A stretch of 64,000 bases of DNA from Ustulina deusta (lineage: Eukaryota > Ascomycota > Sordariomycetes > Xylariales > Xylariaceae): assembly GCA_023159155.1 (NCBI GenBank), contig JAJNNX010000064.1:131501-195500 (forward strand). The letters are read 5' to 3'. The position numbers and the translations under genes were made by a program. Positions 23,303-35,074 of the stretch are shown in pieces; positions within the stretch are counted from its first letter, which is position 1, and each line of letters begins with the position of its first letter. The notes beneath the pieces were generated by a model, which saw only the letters and a list, made by a program, of their open reading frames with translations, was not told the DNA's origin and ran no database searches.

Positions 23303-24460
23303 ATGAGCGAGGCACCAATTCGAGTAATACCCTTGTCAACAATCCCGGCGACAGTATCGGCATCTCCTACAAGCACTACTATACCGACGACTACGATTCC
23401 GACGCCAATATCACCTTCACCGTCGCTATTCCCTATGCCGCCATCCAGCAATGGCATTGTTGTGAGTCCTGTGACTAGCACGTCGCCCGTGTCCTTGCAC
23501 GCTTCAGATTCGGTCGTTTCGCGCAGTTCGGTCTATTCCCAGAGTACTATTGGCAACACCATGGCAGCAGCGGTGCCACGCCTAGCGGGCTCAATTTACT
23601 GGCAAAATAATCTCACCACAGCGCCAGCGACAGCGGTATCATCACCGCGGACGCCTACTCTGACGAATTGGGCGTCGATTCTGCCTGGACTATCAAATGC
23701 GGGTGCTCCTCTCGCCGACGTTCATGCGCATCAGCAATCGCACGTTCCCACGCCTATGGAACAGGTTCTGGAGGAGCAGCAAGCGCCACAGCAAATCCCA
23801 GCTCAAATCCAAGTTCCCCGATTGCGGAGCCCGAGTTTACCACAAGACCGGGGTAATAGGAGAAGGACGACCTCCAGCGTAGTAGGAGGAGGTGTGAATA
23901 TGCACGGGAACGATGGGGCAAACATCAGTACTCGGTCGCTGGTGCAGAGCCCCGAGCAAGTATCGTATCCCGAGATGAGCACGGTGGCCGTGGATTACGG
24001 AGGAGGCGACTGGCCACTACAAAAGCCATCCGGCATCCACAATATCCCACAGAGCCATTACTTGTGTCGGCCACGGGAATCAGACGTCTCGAGATCCGAA
24101 TCGCACTCTCACCAGGTCGCAAATAAAGAGTCTACCTCTTCATCGTTCACGCATGCGACGCCCAGTCACCACGAATCCGAGGTCGCCTTGCCGCGCGCAA
24201 GCATGGCGGGTTCGCACACCCCGATTTACGGTCCTCGCGAGCAGCGGTCTGGTTGGTGGAGCGACGAAGAACAGGTCGCCGAGCAGGGACGTCGGCGTAC
24301 GTTTAGTTACGCCGTTATAGGGATGAAGGAGAAGCCGACTACAGAGGCTCGGCGCCGGCGAGCGAAGAAGATCAAGATCATCGTGGGCGCTTCCATTCTC
24401 GCGATTCTCATTATTGTCGGAGTTGCCGTGGGGGTCACGTTGGGCGTTCGTTCATCATAA
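23303..24460 (+). CDS. Ser/Pro/Thr-rich protein with C-terminal membrane segment
   Basis: From the first ATG in the frame the protein has 385 residues. Its first half is low in complexity (ISPSPSLFPMPPSS, TTIPTTTIPTPIS), the middle is rich in Gln and Ser, and the last 30 residues are a basic stretch (EARRRRAKKIK) followed by a membrane helix (IIVGASILAILIIVGVAVGVT) and only a few residues after it. This suggests a tail-anchored or similar membrane protein with most of its mass in the cytoplasm. No catalytic domain is visible and I do not recognise a named family. The frame is open and coding-like for another 96 codons upstream, to a stop at 22985, without any ATG, so an upstream exon supplying the real start is possible. 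Confidence 0.7.
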   Translation: MSEAPIRVIPLSTIPATVSASPTSTTIPTTTIPTPISPSPSLFPMPPSSNGIVVSPVTSTSPVSLHASDSVVSRSSVYSQSTIGNTMAAAVPRLAGSIYWQNNLTTAPATAVSSPRTPTLTNWASILPGLSNAGAPLADVHAHQQSHVPTPMEQVLEEQQAPQQIPAQIQVPRLRSPSLPQDRGNRRRTTSSVVGGGVNMHGNDGANISTRSLVQSPEQVSYPEMSTVAVDYGGGDWPLQKPSGIHNIPQSHYLCRPRESDVSRSESHSHQVANKESTSSSFTHATPSHHESEVALPRASMAGSHTPIYGPREQRSGWWSDEEQVAEQGRRRTFSYAVIGMKEKPTTEARRRRAKKIKIIVGASILAILIIVGVAVGVTLGVRSS

Positions 24461-25072
24461 GCGGAGGAGGGTGAGAGACACGGGAAACACCTAGGTTCGA
24501 TGGCGGGGACTGCTCTAGGAGTGTGTTCTGGCGGTTATGGGAGATGATGGGTTTATGATAGATGAGGCAGCATCCGCAAAGCGGCTGGGTGTTGATCGGA
24601 GTTGGAAGACTGGCTACTGGTACAGCACGAGGCCAGCTTCCTTTTTTGGGCAACTGTATTTATCATTGCACGTCTAGCCTCTTGGGTATGCGATCTTGTA
24701 ATTCAGCACGATACGAATTTCACAACTACATGAGACTGAGCCCCATCCATCATGTGTGGTCTCCGAGGGATAAGACGATATGAGAGAGATAGCTCCGGCC
24801 TCATGCGGAGGATGGAAATGCCGAGGTGGAGCCCGCTAACGCCAATCCCCTCAATCCAAACACCGATCGACCCCGGAGCTTGGAGGTGTAAGCAACTACG
24901 CTGACCCCGGCCGCCTGCACGCAGCGCTGTCTCCCTCCAACCTCATAATCCCATCTTGTGCCTCTCGGCTGTAGCGCTTTCCCTCCTGAGCGGCACTGGT
25001 CGACACCGAGGGATCGAACCCATTCGTCCCCTCCATTGATGTACCTCGGTATCCTGGCGTGCCATCGCAGTG
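24461..25072. other. Upstream region of the Zn2Cys6 gene
   Basis: This 612-bp interval separates the membrane-protein gene from the regulator on the same strand. It contains only overlapping open frames on the minus strand without motifs, and no clear TATA element. The last 250 bases are C-rich on plus, fitting a promoter or leader. Confidence 0.4.
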
Positions 25073-28000
25073 ATGGAACAGAAGCCGCCCTCCGGCCCAC
25101 CTCAGGGCCGGCAGAAGATGAATTACGCCTGCGAAGCCTGCCGCGCAGCCAAGACGAGGTGTCAGTCGGGTCCTCAGCCTGATATCTGCAAGCGGTATGG
25201 CGTCGCCTCCTCTCTCTCCCCTTTGTGTCTTCAGCTCTCTCTCGTGCTGCGTTTCCCCGAGAGGGTCGGGAGAAATACAGGTGCTGATTTGGGCTGGCTA
25301 ACAGACACATGTAATTTCAGGTGCTCCGAGTTCAAGCGGGAGTGTATTTTTCGCACAGGCCCGCGAACCAGACGGCCTAAGGCCGCTTCGCTAATGTGAG
25401 TATGCCCCATGGTCTATCTACCTACATGTTGTGTGTCCCCTCCCCCCCCATATTAGTCCTCTATCACGTTATATTCCAAATACCCCTATCTACATCTGTT
25501 TTTTCTCTTCTCCTCCCCTTCTATCCTTGGATCTATCTGTCCCGACATTATACCGGCTTTCTCTATCCAACGAGTAACTCACCACAACAGAGACACCGAG
25601 GCAGCCGGCCTCCCTCCACCGCCCGGTCCGAGCAAGACCTTTAGTATAGACTTCGAAATGCCGGCGATGGAGGAGCCCAGCGATGATTTCGAGAGGCTAC
25701 GGCAGCACCACGAGCGCATCCTAGAGGACCTGGTGCTCAACAGTGACGAAGACGAAGACAAGCAGGCGGGTGGCGAAGACGTCACAAACCTGACGAGTGG
25801 CAATTTCGCCGAGCCCAAAACCTTCAGCTTCAACGACATGTCTTCCTCGCCTTCCGTCTCGCTATCCGGGACGAGCTCCTCCTGGACCCAGTCCTCTGCG
25901 CGGATCTCGGCACAACAGAAGTCCAAACCGATGCTGAACCTCGGCATCAAGCCGCAGTTCAACCTCGACAGCGCCACGAAGCTCCTCGCATCGTTCCGCG
26001 ACATGCTGCCCCACATGCCGTGTCTCGTGCTCCCCGAAGACCTGGACGTGAGGTCGCTCGCGAGGAACTCGCCCTTCGTCCTACTGGCTATCCTCGCCGT
26101 CACGAGCTGCTCGAGCAGTCTCCAGGGCCATAGCCTATACGACGAAGAGTTCCGCAAGGTCCTCGGCCTCAAATTCGTCGCCGGGGGCGAGAGATCGTTG
26201 GAATTATTGCAAGGGATATTGATATATTGCGCTTGGTGAGTCCAACCGCCGTCGATTCCCGGTCTTCTATAAGCGCCCGAAAAGAATGCGTGTATTCGCT
26301 ATGTTCTCGGGCGTAAGCCGTGGAGCATGTGAGATGGAGACTTAAGAAGGAGGCAACGGGCGAATGGGCTGGCTCAGGTTCGAATGCTTCGCTGACAATT
26401 GTACTTTTCGTAGGTACCCGTTCCACCTCCGGCCCAAGAACAAGCAGGCGTTCCAGTATCTCCGGATGGCAGTCGATATAGTCCATGATCTCGAGATGGA
26501 ACGCGAGTCGGACCTCGATCTATCCTTGATAGCGCCCGGCCAGCGCACCCGCAAACTGGACAACATGCGTGCTCTCCTGGGTTGTTTCTACGGCATGTCT
26601 GCGTAAGTTGGCGTCAATCCGCTCCAGCCCCATCTCCAACGACGTTCCCCCCCGATGCGACGATGCTGAACAACAACAATAACAACAACAGGTTCTCGGC
26701 GACGTGGAGCAGGACCTCCACTCTCCGATACAGTCCGCAGCTCTCGCGGTGCGCCGAGGCGTTGGCCCGGAACAGCGAGCTGGAGCAGGACCGCCACCTC
26801 GCCTGGCTCGTGCGCCTGCAGTACATCTTCGAGGAGCTCGTCGAGGTGCAGCGCAATTTCGACCGCGGACCCCGCGACCACCAGAGCGAGATGCAGCGCA
26901 ACCTCATCCGTGCCGGGCTCGAGGCGCAGTTCCGGGACTTCAAGGACAAGATGCCGGGGCAATACGCCTCGACGAGTAAGTCCGGACTTGATGCCCTTTG
27001 TTCTCTCCCTTTTTTTTTCTTTTTTTTTTCTTTTTTCTCTCATCCCCATCTCCTGACTTGGATAAACATGAATTCTCACCAACAAGACCACATGAGCACT
27101 ATTTTTTTGGGGGGGAAGGGGGCGTAGCGGAAGGTAGAAATCAAAAACTAACTCCATATCGCAGCAAGCATCCTTCTAGCATCGCAAGTGACCGAGGCCA
27201 TCAGTTAGTCCCCTGGCGTCTTTTATTCCCCCTGTTGGCATGTCTAAGAGCCCTAAATTGCCTTACCGGGCATTTTCTGCTCCTGCTACTCCTGCATGCC
27301 CCCGAACCCTTGAGTAATTCTTACTCCAAGTGGACATTATTGACTCCAGTGTTATAACAGTGCTGGCGCCCCCGCTCCTCCGCATGCCGCGAAAGTTCGG
27401 CGCGCAGGATTCCGAGACGGTGGGCCCCGACCGCCTGCTCCACGCCGCGCGCAAGGTGCGCTCCGTCTTCGACCACATCACGTCCCTCGCGCCGCCCGAG
27501 TTCGGAGGGTTCTGCGGCGCCGACTACGGGCGTTTCATCATCGCCGTGATCCTGGCGTACCGGCTGTCGTTCCCGGTGCTCGGGGCATGTCGCGAGTACG
27601 ACGTCGCGCAGGGGCGACGGATCCTCGAGCTCGGGGAGGTGTTGCGGAAGCTGGTGGGAACAGCTGACGAGGAAGCCCAAGGAGGAGGAGGAGGAGAAGG
27701 AGAAGAAGACTCCAAAGGCAAAGGAAGGGAGGGCGCCGCGGCGGCTAAGAAACTGAGGAAAAGCGATGCGCCTTCTGCCCTCAAGGTCGTGCTCCGCTCG
27801 GTCAAGGTCAAGTTCGAGGAGAAGAGCGCGGCGTTCGAGGCCATGTCGGCTGCCGCTACCGGGGAGGAGTGGACTGCTAGGGACTTGGGCTCGAGCTGTC
27901 CCATGCTCAATGGGAGTCTGGATCAATATATCCCGCTGTGGGCGGGGCAGCAGAGCGCTGGCTCTTACGCGGCGAGTCGGACGAGCAGCTCCGGCGTGAC

Positions 28001-28220
28001 GACGGAGGCTGTGTCGAGTGGTTTGGGATTGGATCCCGGGGCCCAGTTTGTTGGCCCGATGGCGCAGATGGGACTAGGCGTGGGATCGTTTGAGGATAAG
28101 CCGCTGATGTACCATGACCTCTGGACAAGTATGACGATGGGATGGGCGGGAGACATGGGCGAGGTGAGCATGGAAGATATTGGAAACATGGGGTATGGTG
28201 AGATTCTGGATCAAAGTTGA
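25073..28220 (+). CDS. Zn2Cys6 binuclear-cluster transcription factor
   Basis: Seven exons join in frame to 737 residues: 25073-25194, 25321-25395, 25591-26235, 26414-26602, 26692-26975, 27165-27203 and 27361-28220. The DNA-binding cluster has Cys20, 23, 30, 39, 42 and 49 (spacing CX2CX6CX8CX2CX6C) and is split by the first intron between Cys39 and Cys42, a common intron place in these genes. A basic PRTRRPK stretch follows, then an acidic part and a coiled-looking segment (DDFERLRQHHERILEDLV). From about residue 150 the middle homology region begins (LLASFRDMLPHMPCLVLP, then FQYLRMAVDIVHDLEME). The C-terminal part has a Gly/Glu/Lys-rich insert and a Met-rich tail that may activate transcription. 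The target genes are unknown; the convergent methyltransferase is a neighbour that could share its pathway. Introns here are long for a fungus (89-195 bp). Confidence 0.88.
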
Positions 28221-28369
28221 TTGCATATGTCAAAATGTACGACGCAACATTTCCCGTGTGTTCAATTAATAGTCACTTGGATGTCAAAGAGTCCGCTATA
28301 TTCTATATCTAAGACACTTGTACGGCCTCGGATAATTTGCCTAACCTAATAGGAGGCTATGACGGCGGA

Positions 28370-30218
28370 TTAAAAAGGCTTCTGGGCATATATATGAACT
28401 CTGCAATGTGCATCAGCCTTCAAGCCCAATATCTCTCCATGGTTCGAAATAAGAGCACGGAATAAAGGAGGAACGCGGAAATCAACTCACCCTTCCGAAT
28501 ACGCGTGGATCTTGGTGTTCTGCACATCCCTCTTAACCAGCTCTAGGTAATCCAACAGCCTCTTCGCCTCCCAGCCCAGCACCCGCGTGAACAGCGCCAT
28601 ACTCACGGGCTCGAGCATATTCAGGATATCCTGCTGCAGCAGGAGGCTGAGCTGCTTATTCTGGTTCCCCTTGACCCAGGGGCTCAGGGCGATGGCCTCG
28701 CGTTTCTCCGCCACGTTCACGAACCCGATGGCGCTCAGCATCTGCGAGTAGCGCGTCGCCACGCCCCAGTCGCGGCCCGACAGCCTCGCCGCTTCCATGA
28801 GCTTGTCACCCCATTCCTGGAGTGCGCAGCCCTCCGGCGGCGCCGTCATGAAACAGAAGGGCAGGACGGGGTCGCGCAGCTCGATGAAGCCTCCGGGGGC
28901 CAGGGAGCGGTACGCTTCTTCGAAGACGGCGCGGGGGTTCTTGAAACAGGTCACCATCGCGCGCACTTTTGTTTTGCGATGTTCGGCGTCAGTGGTTTTT
29001 AATCCGATTTTGCTGGGAGAAATAGACGGGCGGAAGACGACGCTTGGTATTACTCACTGTGGACAAGGTCGAAGGGCTGCCGGAAGCTCCACTCGTCCTC
29101 GGCGTCGCAAATCTCGAAGGCGACATTAGGTGGCGCGCTGAGGACAACTCTGTCAGAGGTGGAAACTCGGGGTGAGCAGGGCGAGGAAGCATTCTCTTTA
29201 TCATGCTCTGAAACTTACTAGTTTGGCTGGATGGGACTTAGATCTATGCCGGTGATGTGGGCGCCGGGATAGTCGAGACCTTTTCGTCAGGAATCAGCTT
29301 TGTCTTATGGCAGCTCATCCCGTCGCGGAGGAGCCGTCGTCCGAGTTGAGTGTCTTCGCCTACCGACTTCAATCGCCCATATGCCCGTCCCTGTACCAAC
29401 GTCAAGAACGTTTCTGAGGCGATCACCTACAGGGGATATGAACAATTTCCCATTCAAGACTGCAGTGTATAACTGATGCTGGTAATCTAGTTAAACCCAT
29501 CAGTTTCTGGGCTATTGCACGCCGTTAGCCTATGAGATTTAAAAGGATCCTACCTAATCTCCTTTGCTCTCCCTAAGAAATAATCAGTGTTGCGGCTTAT
29601 ACCTTCGCAGTCTATATTTCATGAATTTGAGGTACCTCATCATTTGGCAACAGGTATTTGCCCTCTTTGAACCGGTGATATGTCCGCCCGTTCTCTACTA
29701 CGTGGTCGTATATGCTACTATTAACGCTCTGGGTCGACGAACTGCGATCGATATGCGTTAATAGGAGCCAGCCTAGATCCGATAATAGAGTTGGACTCCA
29801 TGCTCCGTCGGATAGATGGTGCTTGTGACTTACAACTGACTCATGCCGCCGAGGGCCGAGTCACCATCCCAGTTGGTATTCTGCGCACGGGAAAACACCC
29901 ACGTCATTAGCTTTGGAGGTTCTCCCTTGATCCATGTCCTGGAGAATTACGCAGACAACTCTACACTCTCTTCGCTAGGGGAAAACCCCCCGATGTTCAC
30001 ATGGTGTGGATTTCGACAGCGAGACGCTATCAAAAAAAGCGGCGACCAACGAAACAAGGGTGAATGCAAAAACCCAGAGTAGTTGAACGAAGAGGCTAAA
30101 GACTAACATCAATCTCTAACTGATCTAGCTGCTGGCCTGGTTCCCCCGTGTAGTCGTGTCCGTGGGGATTTTCTAGGTTCAGGCCCGTCACACTACCCGA
30201 GTTGGTTTCCGAGGCCAT
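28370..30218 (-). CDS. LaeA-like SAM-dependent methyltransferase
   Basis: Nine exons give 350 residues with every junction in frame: 30218-30108, 29880-29834, 29741-29636, 29572-29554 (only 19 bases), 29486-29364, 29279-29219, 29137-29058, 28965-28491 and 28400-28370. The layout is that of the LaeA/TAM-type group: an acidic low-complexity N-terminus, the lead-in YHRFKEGKYLLPNDE, the SAM-binding motif I VLDVGTGTG (about 121-129), then GIDLSPIQP, FEICDAEDEWSF, SLAPGGFIELRDP and a C-terminal HIYAQKPF. LaeA itself is a nuclear regulator of secondary metabolism and development, but most paralogues are untested and may methylate small molecules. It converges on the Zn2Cys6 gene with 149 bp between stops. 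Exon boundaries were chosen by eye and the small exons deserve RNA support. Confidence 0.87.
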
Positions 30219-31631
30219 TGTATTTATTTAGTATAGCAAATAACCAAACACACAGATAAAAAAAGAACAGCTAAAATCGGTTCGGCTGTGAGGAAATGGC
30301 AACTAGATAGATGGTAGATAGAATAGTCCACGTTACTGACTCGAAGAACAGCGGGCAAACAGATGATGCACCATGCGCAGGCACAAATACCTTGGCAAAA
30401 AAAAAAAAAAAAAAAAAAACACATGGGAGGGAGGCTATGCTTCCGAACGAAGGGACAGGGCCCGCGATGAGGGCAGTCAGCAGAATAATAACCAAGAAAT
30501 CCAATCCATGGGCGAGTGGAGGAGATAGGTAGATCGGTGGTGGAGTTGAGTCCTCCGTGACCAAGTTGCGCATTAGTATACTGTACGCTATACATAAGTA
30601 CATACACACTGCCTCCGGTGTACACTAATGGCGTGTGTATGTGTGCGCTAGTCGAAGAGACGGGATCGTCACTCTCACCGAGTGACCGCACCCGCATGCG
30701 ACCGGGTCTGCGAAAGACACCCGGACGCTAGATACACTAGGCTGGGTAGCGTAGGTATTCCGATCGCCGCGGGCAGGGGGCGGGCGAAAACCACGTGTGC
30801 AGGCATGACTGACATGACATGTGAGACGAGCAAGTATTGCAAGGTAGGTACTGTGTGTAGTGTAGTGTACATCCATCATCGACAGTAAGTACACTAGGTA
30901 TGCTGGGTAGCCGAGACTAATTACCAGCCTGATGGCGAGCCGAGCGGCCGGTTCTGCGGCCAGGTATAGGTCGCGAAAACGGAAGAGCATCAGATCATTC
31001 TCCAAATAAGGCGCCGAATAGGTAGTGTACCTGCGCAGTGTAAGACGCCTAGGGTTCATTCGCCATAAGTACTGTGCACTAGGTACTCCACGTCGTATCC
31101 ATCTGCAAACTACACTACTGCTACGCATGGTTTGCTAGCATGTTTACCTAATTATAGATAGGCTCGACAGTAGCGTGCGAATCCTGGTGGGGGAGAGATA
31201 TGACATCGCGGAGAATCGCGCGGCATCTCCCGTTGTTTTTCGAGGGAGAGGAGAAGCACTGTGTCATCACGATAACATTATTGCTTAGACAGCTTGAAGT
31301 TGGTGATTGGGATTTATTATTGTCGTAGTCTAGAGCTGAAAAAGTCAGGGGCTAGAGTGGTCTAAGTCTATTCTACCTAAACAAAAAGAGGGCATCTTGT
31401 TGAAAAACGAGAAAAGAAAGAAAAAAACCCTTGCGCTAGAACGTAAAGCTAATAAGTTTTGCAATGCCGAGGGGGGTTTTTCGTCTTGCAAAATCTAAAC
31501 GAATGATACTAGATTGGTTGTCGGATGATATTTGCCCTCGATACTTACTTCGGCTTGATCAAGCCGAAAATAAGGGTTGTCTGTTCTGCGGCTGAGTTGC
31601 GAGAGTTTGCGCCTTCACGTTCGCCTGATTA
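30219..31631. other. Intergenic stretch between divergently read neighbours' ends
   Basis: This is the promoter side of the methyltransferase and the 3' side of the esterase-like gene. It holds a run of 23 A at 30397-30419 and several GTACxxAGGTA words. Open frames at 30224-31128 are low-complexity and read through the A-run; none is supported as a gene. Confidence 0.4.
30397..30419 (+). repeat. Homopolymer run of 23 A
   Basis: An uninterrupted A tract lies about 180 bp upstream of the methyltransferase start (as T on its coding strand). It may be a polymorphic mononucleotide repeat or a nucleosome-depleting promoter element. Its length is prone to sequencing error. Confidence 0.9.
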
Positions 31632-33056
31632 TCATCCTGGCCGAATGGGTGACCGAGGAGGCTTCGCCACGTCATCCTCACTCGCCAGTAGGTTCAGCCA
31701 ATTCACCACCATCATGGCCTTGAGTAAGTTGCCCCTCAAATCCATGTGTACGCCATCGTACAGATTCGCCTGGATCGACATGTTCCAAGTCCCGAGGTGA
31801 TCGATTTTCTGTCTCGCAGCTTCTTGTGCCATCTCGTGCTCGAAGCGGACCAAGGCCTTATTGCCTTGTGTAACAATATATTCGTCCAACTTCTTCTCGC
31901 CCGCCGCGTTGGGCGTCATCAAAAGGATCGGCATGTTCTTGCCTCGTTGGAATTTCGTCTTCAGGCGCATGCGGAGCCTCAGCTTCGCGTCGATGACTTT
32001 AACTACCGTGTTCAGCCAAGCTTTAGACTTATCTATTTCGAGGTCGTTCCATAGTCCATGGCCGAGGATAAACGCCTTTCTTGAGTTCGGGTTCGTGTCC
32101 ACGGCCATATGCAGGCGCTCGAGCTCAACGTCTTCGATAGGATAGCGCACCATTTGCTCCACTAGGCTTGCATTAGTAATGATGAAAAGCTCGTGACAAA
32201 TATGAGTTTGTGAAACGGGCGTACTTCTCAGGTCCGTTGACCAGCCTGGCACTAGACGAGGGCAAGCTAAACTCCAAGGGTCATGCCTAAGAACATCTTG
32301 CGTCTTGTAGATTCCTTGGACAGAACATTCGGTAACATCAAATTGATCATTGCAAAAGCACCGCTCCCTGTTCACGTTGGTTAGCACAGCGCCTTCAAAC
32401 TCCATTTGAGACCTGTTCCCTTGCCTCTCTCGGGCGTCAAAATTCCAATCTGTGACACCACCATAACCTAAATTTTCGCGCACGATGATGTTCAGTGCAC
32501 CGATGACATGTCGCAACATGGAGTCGCCCACAAGAATGACCTGCGAAAAGCGACCCAGAATTTCACAGACCTGTTCTGTCGTGTACCACTGCATATCACA
32601 ACCACGTGGAATGTAGACCGCATCTCGGCCGATCCGACCACCCGACGACATAGCTGTTAGCATGGAGGGCCTGTTAGGACAGATTGGCTCGTACGGGCGG
32701 TGAAGCTCTAGGGACGAGATATCGCATTTCTCGCCAAAATGCTTATATGTGGCAAATGTATTTGTGTGCTCATGTGGTCGCGTGTCCGGGTCTGCTTCCT
32801 TCAGGGGGAAGTCACACCGCGATGATTGGACGGGCACCTTGTCGTCGAACATTCTGTGAAAACTGAAGCACGTTATGCAGAGGCCGGCAATAGATACTAA
32901 CCCCCAAAATATAACTCGGGACACTTTTCGGGGAAGGACCCGCCTTTTGAAGTACGATGGGGCCGACAAGGGCAGAGGCAGGATGCCAGAACTGGTCTCG
33001 GAGCTCGAATGGTGCGATGACTGCCTTCGTGACCCCCCGTCCCTGAATCTGTACAT
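31632..33056 (-). CDS. Type II membrane protein with SGNH/PC-esterase motifs
   Basis: A single frame of 474 residues. A short basic Ser-rich cytoplasmic tail is followed by one membrane helix at about 48-66 (VIFWGLVSIAGLCITCF), so the rest should lie in the Golgi or ER lumen. The luminal part begins with several cysteines, then the serine-nucleophile block VILVGDSMLRHV (Gly177-Asp178-Ser179) and, near the end, the catalytic Asp/His block DGVHMD (Asp434, His437). GDS plus a C-terminal DxxH is the signature of the PC-esterase/TBL-like branch of the SGNH superfamily, whose plant and animal members add or remove acetyl groups on glycans. A role in O-acetylation of wall or secreted sugars is therefore likely by family but not shown. 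It stands alone, with no close partner gene. Confidence 0.8.
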   Translation of the reverse strand: MYRFRDGGSRRQSSHHSSSETSSGILPLPLSAPSYFKRRVLPRKVSRVIFWGLVSIAGLCITCFSFHRMFDDKVPVQSSRCDFPLKEADPDTRPHEHTNTFATYKHFGEKCDISSLELHRPYEPICPNRPSMLTAMSSGGRIGRDAVYIPRGCDMQWYTTEQVCEILGRFSQVILVGDSMLRHVIGALNIIVRENLGYGGVTDWNFDARERQGNRSQMEFEGAVLTNVNRERCFCNDQFDVTECSVQGIYKTQDVLRHDPWSLACPRLVPGWSTDLRSTPVSQTHICHELFIITNASLVEQMVRYPIEDVELERLHMAVDTNPNSRKAFILGHGLWNDLEIDKSKAWLNTVVKVIDAKLRLRMRLKTKFQRGKNMPILLMTPNAAGEKKLDEYIVTQGNKALVRFEHEMAQEAARQKIDHLGTWNMSIQANLYDGVHMDLRGNLLKAMMVVNWLNLLASEDDVAKPPRSPIRPG

Positions 33057-35074
33057 GCCGCCTTCGCCGGGAGCCGGCCAGAGGATACCCCTGGCATCTC
33101 TAGTGAACCCTGCAACAGAGTCCTACAAGTCGCGGAAGAAGCTCATGGCGCTCGGGGTCAGCCTGTCGGCGTCACAATAGACGACGACAACACACTTGCG
33201 AGGAGAAGAGCCAAAAGTGCGGTCTGAACTTGAGAATTAAATATTGGCGTGTTACGCTGAAATGCTTGGTGTCTGGGTTAGTAGTAGTTCGGGTCGGAGT
33301 TCCAGGTTCCTCTACATTGGCATGCCCCCTCGTCCTATGTGAAGCTCGAGGCTGCAACTTCTGTGTACGCGTAAACCTTGCCCAGAGGAACTGCACCCGC
33401 CAACAATGCTTACATGTTTAAGAGGTAGGAATCCCTCTCGACGGGAAAGCGCCGGGACAGTGCAACCGCCGCCTCGGTCCCAGGCATGCGTGCGATATAA
33501 GTTGCCTTTCACACGGGAAGGATATCTAGCAGACGGCTTCACTTGTAAGACATAGTCAGTCATCTTCCCGACAGAACATCCACAACACCGTTGTGGGCGC
33601 CTACACCGCCCTGTGGTGGCGAACGGGCTGGCTGGCTTGTTGTTACCGAAGATCACAAAAGGGCAGTCGTCACAATGCACGACGCAAGCCACCCCTGAAT
33701 TGACACGATTAGCCGCATCAAGAATGAGACATGCATGGATTCCTGCCCGAGACTCATCCCAACATGGCGGCGCCTATGCTGGATGGATGTGACGTGTAAT
33801 AGCAACAGTTACAGTCAAAAACAAGCTTATCTCGAGGGTTGGGCGCCAACTTCAGAGACTTCGAAACAGGGTGGTCACACCGAGTTATCGACGGGTACTT
33901 GGTTTGTGTCCTCACAGCTCTTGTGTGCTGTGAGTACCCAATTGCGCCCCCCGGCCGCCGATCAGACTGGAGACTGTTTCCGACGCATGCACACTCGCGC
34001 GTGGATGGGTGAATGCGATGTCAATGTGGACGCGCATGGGTTGCAAGCTCATATTGCTGCTTCACTACAGTTGTTTCGCAATATGGTGTTTCCTTGGGAT
34101 AAAGTGTCGAGTGTAGATAGAGCTCATCTAACGAGGTTACTATTTAGATAGGGCACGGATCATGAAGATGGAATTATGTCATCGAGTATACACCGCTGAC
34201 ACAACAAGGTCACGACAGCCGTACGTTGTTTCGGTGCTCTCTCGTTGGCTGGTCCTGCTGTTGCTGTTGCCTGCTTCCACCCAATGACAAAAAAGCTGGC
34301 AAGCTATGATCACTCGTTTATCTGATGGCAGACGATTGGAATGATAAGCATCGAACAAAACGTGGCGTTTCATGTTCTTGTTGACGTCGTCTCATTGGCT
34401 CGTTGCCTGTCGCTGTCACCCTAGAAGGATTCTAGCACTTTGGGCCTCGGAAAATCCAGAAAAAGCCGAAGGAATACCAGGGCGCGTCGTGGGGGTCGGG
34501 AAGTAGGGTAAGCATCTGGATCACCAGTCAGACTAAGTGCCTAGGCAGCCGACATGATCTGTAGTGAACAATATCAATGTCAGAAGCTCTCGGGGGAAAA
34601 GCGTCAATGGATGACCACAGACGTCACGTTACCCCGGACAAAGCTGTCGCTTAGATAGGAGACACCGAACACTTGGGTAGGCATATCGGCTAGGCAGTTT
34701 TCTTATGGTCTGACGAGAATCATTCACGACTAACAGGGATACTCCCTGAATAGGCGCCCCAGTGCGTGGGACAGATAATATTTTGTATACACTACGCTAG
34801 AGAGCCCTGGTCAGAGAAATTGCTCCTCCCCGCCGCTAAACAAGGGATGCCATGCATGCAGACTTGATGAGGATAATCTCCCAGCAGATACTGTAGCCTG
34901 TTGATTGTTCAGGCTGCGTGAGTATTTTTTTTTCTCTCTCCTTCATGTTCTCTGTTGCTAGCATCATACCGGTAATGTGAACTCGATAGGATGACTGCCA
35001 GGAGGCAAGCGTAAGGAGCACCTTGTGAAGAGATTCAGGGAAGATCCCACGTCTATCTTAACTATCTAATATGA

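Noticed and set aside
25005..25017. tRNA T-arm-like word on minus (GGGTTCGATCCCT)
   Set aside because: Flanking bases do not form an acceptor stem, D arm or anticodon arm, so it is not a tRNA gene.
24801..25310. 169-codon minus frame upstream of and over the Zn2Cys6 gene
   Set aside because: Arg-rich, no motif, overlaps the zinc-cluster exon in antisense; GC-rich DNA opens such frames by chance.
26588..27157. 189-codon minus frame and a 181-codon plus frame over the regulator's fifth exon
   Set aside because: Both cross intron low-complexity runs; the spliced plus-strand model explains the coding signal in another frame or strand.
27321..27926. 201-codon minus frame
   Set aside because: Antisense to the last exon of the regulator; composition reflects the complement of Gly/Glu-rich coding DNA.
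33735..34151. 138-codon plus frame
   Set aside because: Mixed composition, no motif, no splice-linked neighbours; not distinguishable from chance.
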